Shown one piece after another: positions 22,340 to 31,599 of a stretch of DNA of 64,000 nucleotides. Position numbers and translations under genes: made by a program. The DNA is from Kappaphycus alvarezii (taxonomy: Eukaryota; Rhodophyta; Florideophyceae; Gigartinales; Solieriaceae): contig NADL03000093.1 of assembly GCA_002205965.3 (NCBI GenBank), positions 186,001 to 250,000 of the forward strand. Direction: 5' to 3'. The notes under the pieces were generated by a model, which had not been told where the DNA came from, did no database searches, and saw only the letters and a list, made by a program, of their open reading frames with translations. Positions within the stretch are counted from its first letter, which is position 1. Every line of letters starts with the position of its first letter.

Positions 22340-23574
22340 CTTTCTTGTTCTTAGTTAAGATACTTGGAAACTTGCAAGCATCATCGCCACGGTAGTGGCC
22401 AGACGCGTCGCAATCGTAACAACGCAGCTGTCGACCACCCTAATCAAATCGGTCATTCTCATCTTGATTACGCTTGCGACCGGTAAGTTGGTTCTGATTT
22501 CCACGCTTGGGATGCTTAGTTCGATTGAACGAGTTTCCATTTGATAGAATACCACCGACACCGCCAGAAAAGGAACCTTGATAATAGTTGTTCGAAGCAA
22601 GAAGAGATTGAACCTTCTGGTCAACGAGAGTCTGAGCATTTTTCAGGGAACGGGAAGGCGTATTTATTCTTGTGGCTGTTGTCAAGGTTTGAAGCACATG
22701 AACTGCATCGTTCAGGCTTAAACGGCAGGTATGCCTCTCTGAAAAGAACATCTCTGCAACGTCGTGAATGTTGTGGGGTAGGGATCCAGGCTGAACGGAT
22801 TGAAGAAGCGAAATAAATCGTTCTTGAATGGAGAAGATCGATGAATGAAACGAGAAGAGGTCTTGATATCTCCGAGGTCCGACATTGGTGACCGTAGAAC
22901 GATTTACTGATTCCAAATCGGAATGATTTTTTTCAATTATTCCATTCTTGATTCGGGGACCCTGATGGCGGAATCAGCTTGCTCGTCATTCCGAGCCCTT
23001 GACTCAACGAGAGCGCTTAGCTGAAGTTTGGCGTTTTTCAATGTTCCTTTTTCTAACATATCTCTGTTTAGAAGAGTAATGGACAACACATCTCCAATTT
23101 GCGATGAAAAGGAAGCATGAGAGGGCAACAAGTCCTTGACTGCCAGACTACGGAAGTGAGAGAGATGACGCTCGAAAGTTTCTCATTTTTCTCTCAGCGA
23201 AAACTTGTGACCTTCTCATAGGATGAAATCCAATGTGTTACCATTGTGATCGGCGTATCAACAGCGAAGAGCGTTACGATTTGAAGTGAAGCTTCGACAG
23301 GGTTATCCATCTGAAGATAATCGATCCCTCCTTTGGCTTGAGCCTCGTCGACGATGGCCCTCTGCGCATCCGGAAGACCCCTCTCGTACAGGGTAAAGCT
23401 GAGGAGACGGAACATGGTTTGGAGGTGGCGATCCGTTCCACGATCATGAGCAAGCTTGAGAGAGTCAACCCACTGTCCAACACGCTTTCTCCAGATCTCG
23501 AGGGCACCATCAGGAGACCAGACGGAAGTATCGAAAAGTCCAGCGTTTTTCGTCATCCTAATTACTGGGCCCAT
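22340..23574 (-). pseudogene. Copia-2 gag remnant
   Basis: The likely start is the ATG at 23,574, four bases inside the 5' LTR boundary. It gives MGPVIRMTKNAGLFDTSVW, then WRKRVGQWVDSL, GLPDAQRAIVDEAQAKGGID and TMVTHWISSYEKVTS. After stops near 23,190 it continues ETFERHLSHFRSLAVKDLLP, SSQIGDVLSITLLNRDML, TLKNAKLQLSALVESRA: a long helical capsid-like sequence. At 22,375-22,425 a zinc knuckle reads C-YD-C-DASG-H-YRGDDA-C, CX2CX4H with a longer-than-usual last spacer of six. Confidence 0.85.
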
Positions 23575-23577
23575 AAC
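23560..23577 (-). promoter_or_regulatory. Copia-2 primer-binding site (half-tRNA-iMet type)
   Basis: Immediately downstream of the 5' LTR the minus strand reads GTTATGGGCCCAGTAATTAG. The + strand complement, CTGGGCCCATAAC, matches the anticodon stem-loop of eukaryotic initiator tRNA-Met as I know it. Drosophila copia is known to prime with an internal half of that tRNA. The presumed gag ATG lies inside this site. Confidence 0.65.
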
Positions 23578-23920
23578 TCTGGGAAACAGGTGCGGGGAGA
23601 GAGGTAAAGAGACGGTTGGTATCCGGTTCGATTGCACGAGTGGTAGATGGAGTGAGGATACTCCGGCAGTAAGAATGCTGTAAGAGATAGGGGAGCGGTA
23701 TATTCGAGACGGTTGGAAAAGGGTAGGGCCGGCGAGGTAGAAAGTGTAGCAAGCGCTTACCACCGGAGATTTAGGATGACTCAGTTTGCTTGTCAATTTA
23801 TAACGAACAGTGGCTGGAGAATTTGGACTCCGCGCGCGCACTGCGGAAAATAAATACTGTAATTATTGTTGGCGGCTAACCTACGCCGGGAATTCCAAAC
23901 CTAAATTTAATAATACCGCA
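23578..23920 (-). repeat. Copia-2 5' LTR
   Basis: Partner of 17,217-17,560, with the same length within a base or two. The inner end reads CCCAGA instead of CCCACA, a single change from the canonical CA. Outer end TGCGG for TGTGG. Confidence 0.93.
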
Positions 23921-23925
23921 GACGA

Positions 23926-24409
23926 GTTAAACATCGTTACTGTACTGTAGGTTCAAACCACTGGTAACCTCGCAACCAGGGTTACTAATCACTTTGCTCT
24001 CATTACACTTTCCTTACAGTTATGAAGACAGCGTTTGACCCCATAGGTAAACTTGGAGTAATTACGGGCGAGTTGCACACTGGGATGTTACATCATTTTT
24101 TACCAATCAAACTTTGCCTTGCTATCCCATGCCAACTGAACCAATGTAATTCTTAAATCTTCTCAGAGTATGTCACTCGTGCCGAGTAAAATTCTGAAAG
24201 CGCTACTGAAAATACCGTCAGGGCCTTTTTACGGGAAAAACTTTGAATTCGCTACTGTTAGACTGCATTTTCCTTTAGTATGTAGCTGTTTTCAGTTCAA
24301 TATAAACCCTGGTTTGGAGCGGCCGGCTTAACTCAGCCAGACTCAACCAAAGTTTCAACCGCAGTTCTAACCAGATCCGCTCGTGTTCGCTTCACACCAT
24401 ACAGCCTGG
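23926..24409 (-). repeat. Dispersed repeat R1, copy B
   Basis: The reverse complement of 9,316-9,870 over almost its whole length. It directly abuts the GACGA duplication of Copia-2, so Copia-2 probably landed in or at the edge of this copy; any remaining part would lie left of 17,212. No coding capacity. Confidence 0.8.
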
Positions 24410-24453
24410 CGGCAAAATCAAAGGTCACAATAAAGGAATTTTGCTAGTCAGAC

Positions 24454-24813
24454 GTGCATATAGATAAGTTTTCCATTAAGCTCAGTCGGATCAATTACGC
24501 TTTAAGCGTCGTAATCGTGTGGTACCTCTTTGAACGAGAAAAGAACGGCGATTTCAAATCTTTTGCAGAGAGCAAACATAGGCTGCTTGAAGAACTCGGG
24601 TACGAAAATTTACTACGAGGGAGGAAGGAAGTCTTCCAGATAATAGACGACGTCTTCAGATTACGGTATATTATTGCACCAGTCAGAATCACTTTATTGG
24701 GGGCAAAAGAGTTACTGAGTAGATTTCGTATAGTTCAGAAGCATCATAGACAGAGGAAACTGAAATCAAGATGTCTTAATCTTCTTCAGAATCTTTTTGG
24801 ACGAATTTTTTGA
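24454..24813 (+). CDS. Unassigned 119-codon ORF
   Basis: Intact from ATG to TGA and rich in Leu, Arg, Lys, Phe. Helical-looking stretches include REKNGDFKSFAESKHRLLEE and DDVFRLRYIIAPVRITLLGA, and the C-terminus is strongly basic. It shows no motif that I recognise. The N-terminal segment NYALSVVIVWYLF is hydrophobic but short. It may be a fragment of a decayed transposon protein or chance. Confidence 0.25.
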   Translation: MHIDKFSIKLSRINYALSVVIVWYLFEREKNGDFKSFAESKHRLLEELGYENLLRGRKEVFQIIDDVFRLRYIIAPVRITLLGAKELLSRFRIVQKHHRQRKLKSRCLNLLQNLFGRIF

Positions 24814-26300
24814 AAGTAGTTCGAGTCTTCGGTGCCATGTTGTCGATGTATCGGGCTTCAGTGAACGAATGATGTCACAAGGAATAACGTGTAAGTAAGC
24901 AAGCTCTAAATCCGGATTGCCGTAAATCGCTGCCTCTCACGCAGCTCAAGTGACTAATAAAAGATCAGTAGTCTTAATTGCTGAGTCAGTGGAGAGGTAG
25001 GAGTGTTGGGAAGTTTGTTTACTCACGAATCGTTTTCTCAAGGTGCTATCGCAGTGATCCGTAGTTGGGAGCAACGGACTGAAATTAGTCGACGCTTCTA
25101 CTATTCCTTGATTCTGTTCTCCCTTCGAATTGCATTTTGGGGAACAGTCCTGGGAATAAATGATATCCACGCAGTGTGCCGGAGCTGCCTAGGAAGCGGC
25201 GACGGTTTGGCGAGATCGAGATAATTACTGTAAGTATCGGGAGTAGTTACAGCTGTAATTCCGCGACAGAAAGGTTTCGTATGAGCCTATGCCGGGGGCC
25301 CTTAAAATCCATTTTCTGTAAAGCCGTCGAGGCCTTACAACTAGCGAGGAAATCTCGAAGACTACATACTGTATGTGATCAGCGTTTAGTTACACGATTT
25401 GGTCCACGTGTACCGAGTCCGTCTCCCCACAACATGCAGAGTTTAGCCACTCTATTTAAACCTATTTCTATTAAGGTTTGTTCCAGTGGGGTATTCAGGA
25501 CTTTGCATATTACACCTGCATTTGTCTGTGGTAAAGTCAAGCATCATGTTCGGTTGATTCATGAAAGAAATGACTTGCATGACAATTTAAGGCCAACCCA
25601 GATATTTCTGAATCCTGGGCACACTGGATACAGACACGTACTGTACTGTACTGTTCATTCCCCTTTGTGCTTGCTGCAGCACTGACAGCTTGTAATAGGC
25701 TTTATGGAATTCTGTTCTCGAACTTTTGCCAGCGATCGATTCGTTGATAATTGCAATCCTTCGCTGGCATGCTGTTGTAAACGAAGAACCGACCCTCTCG
25801 TACGGCACAATATAATGTACTGTACTGTACTGTACTGTTCATTGTTACCGCAACAGCAGAATATCGAAGAGAACTGTCCTATCTCTTAAATTTATTCTAA
25901 TTATTTTTAGGCCCGTTGGCGTCCGCAATACTGTAGACGGTAAACCTACAGTCATCATACCGCGGTAAAGCAGAGATCTCCCTTGTACAGAACTGTACCA
26001 TACTGTACCACGCCTCTTGAACAGATCAATCGCCTTGCCTTATTTTTCCACTCATTCACCCGATTAAAATATTTCGGTCAACCGTAGTGTACTATTTCTA
26101 CTGTATTGTACTGTGCAAGCCAATGGACGCGTCCAATCGCATTTCAGTACTGATATGCACTCTCTGAGCAAGACATTCGAGTCATAGAGTCGCAGAATTT
26201 AGCCAGTCCCTCGATCGCCATTCAGTCCCCGATCCCTCCCCGATCCCTACCCGTACCCACCCTCGTCTGCACCAATCCTTCAAGTCCATTTCATTGTCCC
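24814..26300. other. Intergenic stretch with several GTAC-palindrome patches
   Basis: No gene supported. The 169-codon frame at 25,176-25,685 has no recognisable motif. TACTG/TACAG patches occur at about 25,643, 25,815-25,841, 25,986-26,013 and 26,087-26,118, denser than in most of the window. The promoter of the RNase H-like gene would lie at the right end; 26,205-26,300 is C/T-rich (CCCCGATCCCT repeats). Confidence 0.5.
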
Positions 26301-26358
26301 CTCCTTCCAATCCCCTCCGCCATACAGATGTCAGTGCAGCATTCCAGCGCTTACCCCC

Positions 26359-27858
26359 ATGCCTCGTCATTCTCGTTCTAACTCTCGAAATGTCCCCTCA
26401 ACAGATCTTCACATCTATGCGAGTGGTTCCATTCACACCCACGAATATGGTGAGATTGGCGGCTACGGCGTATATTGCCCGCTCCATTCCATCCGTATTT
26501 CAGAGCCGCTTCCAGGATCAGTCCAGACCCTGGACAAAGCACAACTTGCAGCTTTCCAATCCGCTCTAGAGCTCATTCATGGTATCCGAGCTCGAGACGC
26601 TGTCATTCACATAGATGCCAGTTACATTGTTGAGGCCTGCGAGAACCAGCTTCGATCATGGAAAGCCAACAAATGGCGCAACGAGAATGGCCGCTCCGTC
26701 AAGCATCGCAAGATGTGGAAGCAAATTTGGAAGATCCGCAGTGGATTCATGGATCGCGGCGTAGGTGTTACCGTCCGGGTCATGGAGCGGAATGCCGACC
26801 ACAACATGCGCCTTGCAGCTCGCCTCGCTCGCCATGCAGCTTCTCTTTATGCCACTTGTGAACCTTGTGATGCTGACAATGATCGTGCCAAGAAGAACGC
26901 CACGTCCAAGACAAAAGACAAAAGTCGTCGTCATCGGAAGAAAAGTCGCCGTAAGGATTGTGAATCGCCGTTTACAATATTTGGTCAAGCAGAGTTGAAT
27001 GAGCATGAGAAGAAGGCACACGGCAAACGCATGTTCCATCGCGGATATCGCGAACCGTATCTCAAGAGCCCTCGTAGGGTCAATCGCCATGTCGGCTCTA
27101 GCCGCAGAGAGGAGTCATACTGTACAGATCATGGGCGACGGTTCAAGAGTAAGAGGGAACGGTCTCGGTATAATTCTCGGAGGGCATCGCAAGCGGAGAG
27201 CAGTAGTGAGAGCGATGAGGACGAGTTGTACGAGGATGTTATTGACGACGATGCGCTGGATGACGAAGTCGGGATTGATTTGGCGCGACATGATTTCGGC
27301 CGCCACGATTACTGGATGCGTGGACCGGGGATCAGTCGCAGCAGAAGCATGCCCAGTCTCCGCACGGATCAGGGGCCACAAGAGGATGAAGTTTCGGACT
27401 ATAGCAGTGAGTCGGATAGTGAGCTGTACTACACATCCAGCTCGTCGAGTGAAGGTGAATATAGCGACAGTAGGCGGCGTCGCCGAGGAAGTCGACGCGG
27501 AAGTAGTAGGAGTGCGAGCAGGCGTGGCAGGAGTGCGAGCAGGCGTAGGAGCAGGAGTGCGAACAGGCGTAGAGGCAGGAGTGCGAACAGGCGTAGAAGC
27601 AGGAGTGGAAGCCAGCGCGGAACGCGGCATGAAAGTTGGCACGAGAGGAGGCACCGCCGCCAGCTGGAGGAGGAAGAGGACAGACGTGAACGTAATCATC
27701 GGAGGCGGAGTGAGGCGGAGAGTAGTCGCGACATTGTGGAATTTTATTTGGATGAACAAGATCTGCGACAACAGCAGGAACTGATGGCCAGGCAGCAAGT
27801 GCGGAGAGAACCTTTCTTTGCGTCAAAGACGATCCGACATGGTACAAGCAGTGAGTAG
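26359..27858 (+). CDS. RNase H-fold protein lacking most catalytic residues, with Arg/Ser-rich tail
   Basis: The only long intact ORF in the window, 499 codons. Residues 17-161 follow the RNase H1 pattern: IYASGS, GGYGVY, LPGSVQTLDKAQLAAFQSAL, IHIDASYIVEA, W..NKW..ENGRSVKHRKMWK, RLAARLARHAA. The four metal ligands (D10, E48, D70, D134 in the E. coli enzyme) correspond to Ser22, Gln62, Asp86 and Ala154, so only one is kept and nuclease activity is unlikely. Residues 201-275 contain up to three degenerate C2H2-like units; HEKKAH at 216-221 is the clearest. An acidic stretch (about 281-300) precedes an Arg/Ser-rich region (about 370-440) like that of splicing-factor SR proteins. A nuclear nucleic-acid-binding role is inferred. 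ATG 26,359 is the first in frame. No intron needed. Confidence 0.75.
   Translation: MPRHSRSNSRNVPSTDLHIYASGSIHTHEYGEIGGYGVYCPLHSIRISEPLPGSVQTLDKAQLAAFQSALELIHGIRARDAVIHIDASYIVEACENQLRSWKANKWRNENGRSVKHRKMWKQIWKIRSGFMDRGVGVTVRVMERNADHNMRLAARLARHAASLYATCEPCDADNDRAKKNATSKTKDKSRRHRKKSRRKDCESPFTIFGQAELNEHEKKAHGKRMFHRGYREPYLKSPRRVNRHVGSSRREESYCTDHGRRFKSKRERSRYNSRRASQAESSSESDEDELYEDVIDDDALDDEVGIDLARHDFGRHDYWMRGPGISRSRSMPSLRTDQGPQEDEVSDYSSESDSELYYTSSSSSEGEYSDSRRRRRGSRRGSSRSASRRGRSASRRRSRSANRRRGRSANRRRSRSGSQRGTRHESWHERRHRRQLEEEEDRRERNHRRRSEAESSRDIVEFYLDEQDLRQQQELMARQQVRREPFFASKTIRHGTSSE
27509..27618 (+). repeat. In-frame minisatellite encoding the Arg/Ser tail
   Basis: Units starting GGAGTG at 27,509, 27,530, 27,554, 27,578 and 27,602, so periods of 21, 24, 24 and 24 bp, all multiples of three. 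They encode R-S-A-[SN]-R-R-R/G repeats. Length change by unit slippage would keep the frame. Confidence 0.85.
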
Positions 27859-29525
27859 AGCGAAGCGAGTTGATCTGAGCGTTTCCTGCCTACGAGCTTG
27901 TCGAGAGGGGGGGGCGGTTGACCGAGTGGAACGCGTTAGGATGCCGGTGAGGTTGGCTTGGGAATTGGTTCACGAGGCAGGAAAGTTGAGGCACGTGAGT
28001 TGGTGGTGTGTAGGGTCGAGGTGACAGTGTGTGGACTTGTTGATTGAGTAGTTTACGTGGAAGAATACAATGTTGAACAGGATGGTGGGGTAAACCAGTG
28101 AGATGTAATGCGTACTTTTTTGAAGGATTGAGAGGACATGTTGAGTGAGTGGCTGCTTAAGTGTCCGGCGGAGACTGCGAAAGCGGCGCGTTAAAGTTAC
28201 ATCAACGCGAAAGTAGGGATTCGATTAAAGCAACAAACTTGGCTATTGAGTAGAGTTGTCGATATCACAATACCGTTAACAGGAGCCCCGATGCATGCGT
28301 TGTACGCTTTCCAGTGTGTAAACGTCGCATGGCGGCAAGTAGAAACTAAATTAGTTACGATATCGTTTAGTTCAATGAGATTGGAGATTTGTATAAACGT
28401 GATAAGTGGTGGTGTACCGTAGGTGCCGGGTTATAGTAGTGCGGAATCCGGGCGACTGACGATGGAACCGCCTGGCGTTGAATTCATGCATTTGTAGGAG
28501 TCGGGTGCAGCACAAGTTGACTGCGAATCAGCCAGCCAGCTTACAGTATCTGTTACATTAAATGAACCCCCTTGTCCCCCCGATTTTTGGACCCGACGGG
28601 TCTTAGCCCCAAACTACTGTATGTACCGCGCTGCTGTACAGAACTGTAAAGCACAGTGCTACAGTTTGTTTCTTGGATTTGAAATGCATAAAATTTGCCA
28701 CATCATCACGGTCTGTAAGTCTCCAAGCGGGGTGTTTACGTGGCCTGGTTTGATACAAACACCGTTAATTAGGAAAGTTGTCAGAATCGTTTTCTTTCTT
28801 TCTAAAAGGTCTCGACATATGAATCGCGACTACCGTATTAGATCTCAAAATCAATTGCCCCACCGTTCGTTCTCACAGATAGAATCAGAATCCAGGCTCG
28901 CAGTTGTTCATACTGTGTTTTTATCAATGTAATACGTATGCAACACTGTGAAGTGGCTACAAAATTAATTTTGAATAGGGTGACTAATTCTGCGTGTTGC
29001 GTGTTCACCTGCAGTAAGTTTTAACCGCTGTGTCGTTCCAATTAAATCAAACCGATTTGACGCTTACAGTACCTCTTGATATCATACAATATTTTTTCGC
29101 TTGTGAAAGGCAGTCATCCTTTCGCCACATAGCCAGACTGTCCTCTACAGTTTAAATAAATGTTCACCACACCAATGTGTAACAAAGGAACGTAATGCTG
29201 GTACAGACAGTTGAAAGGACCAGAAGTACACATACCTTATGACAAATTCAAACAAAATCTCTGTGGTCCATGATGCTATACTGTACTGTACAGTACTGTA
29301 TGTAACTGTTCTCATGTAATAAAGACGGCAAATGTTCAATTCGTTCCTCCCAGCTAGGGTAGTCAGATTGCATAGAAACACCCCCAAATGTTTCCTCCAA
29401 TCCGCTTTGCGAGAAACTTTTAAAAGCCCGATAACTGTGCAGGAGTTGTCCTTGTCAGATCTGCAACCAGTGGCGACGTCACCTCTCTCAGCTCCGACCG
29501 GGAGAGATCAACCGTAAGCCTAGAA
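27859..29525. other. Intergenic stretch downstream of the RNase H-like gene
   Basis: No gene supported. It contains GTAC-palindrome patches at about 28,609-28,662 and 29,275-29,306. A frame at 28,621-28,932 (103 codons) has no recognisable motif. Confidence 0.5.
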
Positions 29526-29531
29526 ACTTTC

Positions 29532-29585
29532 AATCCTTCGTTTTTGTAAGGGTTTAGCACACCCTTGCTACAAAATGAAGGAATT
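29532..29585. repeat. Imperfect hairpin
   Basis: Arm 29,532-29,552 (AATCCTTCG..TTGTAAGGG) and arm 29,562-29,585 (CCCTTGCTACAA..GAAGGAATT) pair over about 20 positions with a two-base bulge and a 9-base loop. A small-RNA precursor or a decayed inverted-repeat element are possible. Confidence 0.5.
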
Positions 29586-29631
29586 TCATAATCTGACCAT
29601 CACAAATGAGTGGAGAGGTTCGCTTGTTATA

Positions 29632-30553
29632 ACCGACCACATCTTCCATGCATTAAAATAACCCAAAAATTCCCCCCCCTTGTTGCGAGGGCTGTGAAGT
29701 TGGAGAATTCTGGGTGGGGGTAAATTTGGGGTGTTTTTAATCTTTGAAAAATGTGGTCACCTGTTCCCTGACATCCCTGGGATGTCGTGATGTTCAGTTA
29801 AGGTGTGTTCAAATCACGTGGCAGGATCCACAGGACAAGTTTCTGAGCTCGCTTCCAAATAAAAAGATACTGTAATAATAACCCGAAGGCACGCTGCCGC
29901 ACCCTCATGGCTAAAGCGGCGTCCATTGTCGCTGGCATTGAGACAGCCCTGTAACGAAAGCTATTTAATGTTACCCAGTGACGACTTGTCCCCGCGCAAC
30001 GCACTTCTACTGGATGTATACAGCCGACCACATCTTCCACACATTTAAATAACCAAAAAACTTCCCCCGTCTGCGAAATAGAAAGTGGCTGTCGATTTAT
30101 ACAGTACCACACGGGGCGATCAGGCTACGATGGGATTTTGTACCAACTAGCCTTCGACTCGTTGGGAACACCCTCTTTAGAAACGTCCAAGGTTATAGAG
30201 GCATACGCGGCAGCAGTAGCGTCTCGTAGCGGATGCTTGACTGGAGGAGTGAAGACTCTCCTGTATCAGAAGCTTAGCTACTCAATCTGGTCAACTTGTG
30301 CAGCACCCGGAATTTGTCGCGCACCGCAACACGAAGAGCTTAGTCACCCAATTCCAACTTAATTGTAAGTACTTTGCAAAGTTGCACATTTGGACTGTAC
30401 ACCGGCCGTAATGTCCAACGCAGCCTGTCTGCTGAAGGCCCTTGAGCCGGCTTTCTAGGGTAATTTTAGAGGTATTACTGCGCACCATGTAGGATATTTC
30501 GGGCCACAACCGACCATATTTTTCAAATATTAAATCACCCCACATTTTCCCCA
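29632..30553. repeat. Three copies of the ACCGACC(A)..CCCC motif
   Basis: A ~48-bp sequence, ACCGACCACATCTTCC then an AT-rich middle then TTCCCCC, occurs at 29,632-29,680, 30,022-30,069 and 30,506-30,553, and again at 42,661-42,708. On the minus strand each copy starts with a G-run resembling a polypurine tract. Origin unknown. The two minus frames here (29,798-30,112; 30,291-30,590) each begin near a copy and show no recognisable domain. Confidence 0.7.
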
Positions 30554-30562
30554 GTGATAAAA

Positions 30563-30890
30563 TATGAAATTGTACCACAATGCTGTACACTTTTGTTCCA
30601 CCGCCTTCGTGTTGGGCTACTCAATGTTTCTTTATTTTTAGCGGTATTTCCCCCTAAAAGTGGCCCAATTATTATCAATTTCTAAGATCGAACTGGGGGG
30701 AAAAGGGGGGGTCTTTATTGGGATTGGCTGGAACTCATTTTGAGTTGCAAATCTGATCGAACTGATTGTGGCATCGAGCCCCCGCCACCCCACTTGTCGG
30801 TCCACACTTAAGCAGCAATCTGGCGTAAGGGCGTCGAGGTGGTTCGAGAGTAAGTGAGAAGAAATAAACCTGCCAATTGGTCATCTTCGC
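30563..30890 (+). repeat. Copia-3 5' LTR (probable), with 70-bp extra block
   Basis: It aligns with 34,420-34,690. Shared blocks: TTTTGTTCCACCGCC, TTTAGCGGTATTT, GGCCCAATTATTATCAATTT, TCCACACTT, AGCAATCTGG. The 5' copy has about 70 additional bases between two copies of GATCGAACTG (near 30,687 and 30,753), absent from the 3' copy. Confidence 0.65.
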
Positions 30891-31599
30891 CCGCTCAGGT
30901 GCTCCGACCAGCCCTACTCAACAACACCATTCATGCACTACATTACTCTACACCAGCAATCTATTCGCTACTGCCGAGGACCTTGATTCACGACAGATTT
31001 TACTCTCATGTGGTCCCTGCTAGCCTACAAATAGTGTTCATCGAAAATCCCGATTCTTAACTTCTGTTTAGACTTCCTATTATCTTTAAAGATTAGTTCT
31101 GCCATTGCTCCTCGTGGCCAATATTCGTCCGTTCTACTCGACTTAAGAAGCGTGACGATAATTTCAAACTACCTGTTTGACTCCAGAAATATATGATATA
31201 TGTTGTGGTAACTGCCATGGAAACATACACTATCACCGCAGCTAATAGTTACTGGGTAAATATGCCGGATACAGCAGAAGCTGCGAAGCTACTGAACAAG
31301 CAGCTTTCATCACCAGTTGAAATTCTCACCAATTCGTTCTTTTGAGTTCCTCTGTTTGCTATAGCTTCTCTTTACAAGGTCACTGATTCGTATGGCCTTA
31401 TCAGTCCACAAGAACATATCAAAAAGATCTTGAGCCTTCCGGATGAGGACAATGCAAAGAAAAATCTTTCGATACGCATTAGTTTTGCAGACTTCATTGG
31501 TTGCGTTCTCCATACCATACTCGCTTCGGTTGACTGTTAAAAACTAGAATTTGGAACTCCTGAGCTCTTGCACCGCCTCAAAACTTTACTATCGTGAGA

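Larger units (their letters stand above)
17212..23925 (-). mobile_element. Copia-2: structurally complete Ty1/Copia element with 5-bp target duplication
   Basis: The element is 17,217-23,920 and is bounded on both sides by GACGA (17,212-17,216 and 23,921-23,925), a 5-bp target site duplication. Its two LTRs align end to end. Read on the minus strand the order is 5' LTR, primer site, gag, protease region, integrase, linker, RT, RNase H, then an ORF in the opposite direction, polypurine tract and 3' LTR. All sense genes carry stops, so it is dead, but its structure is complete. It is inserted next to repeat R1 copy B. Confidence 0.93.

Noticed and set aside
23615-23645. tRNA T-arm-like GGTTCGATTGCA
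   Set aside because: No acceptor or anticodon stems can be built around it, and it lies in the Copia-2 LTR, with a related word in the other LTR.
26999-27798. 261-codon (+, other frame), 227-codon (-) and 171-codon (-) open frames overlapping the RNase H-like gene
   Set aside because: They arise from the GC-rich 24-bp minisatellite and Arg/Ser codon bias, which removes stops from several frames. They show only repeat-derived pentapeptides and no domain, whereas the 499-codon frame carries the RNase H pattern.
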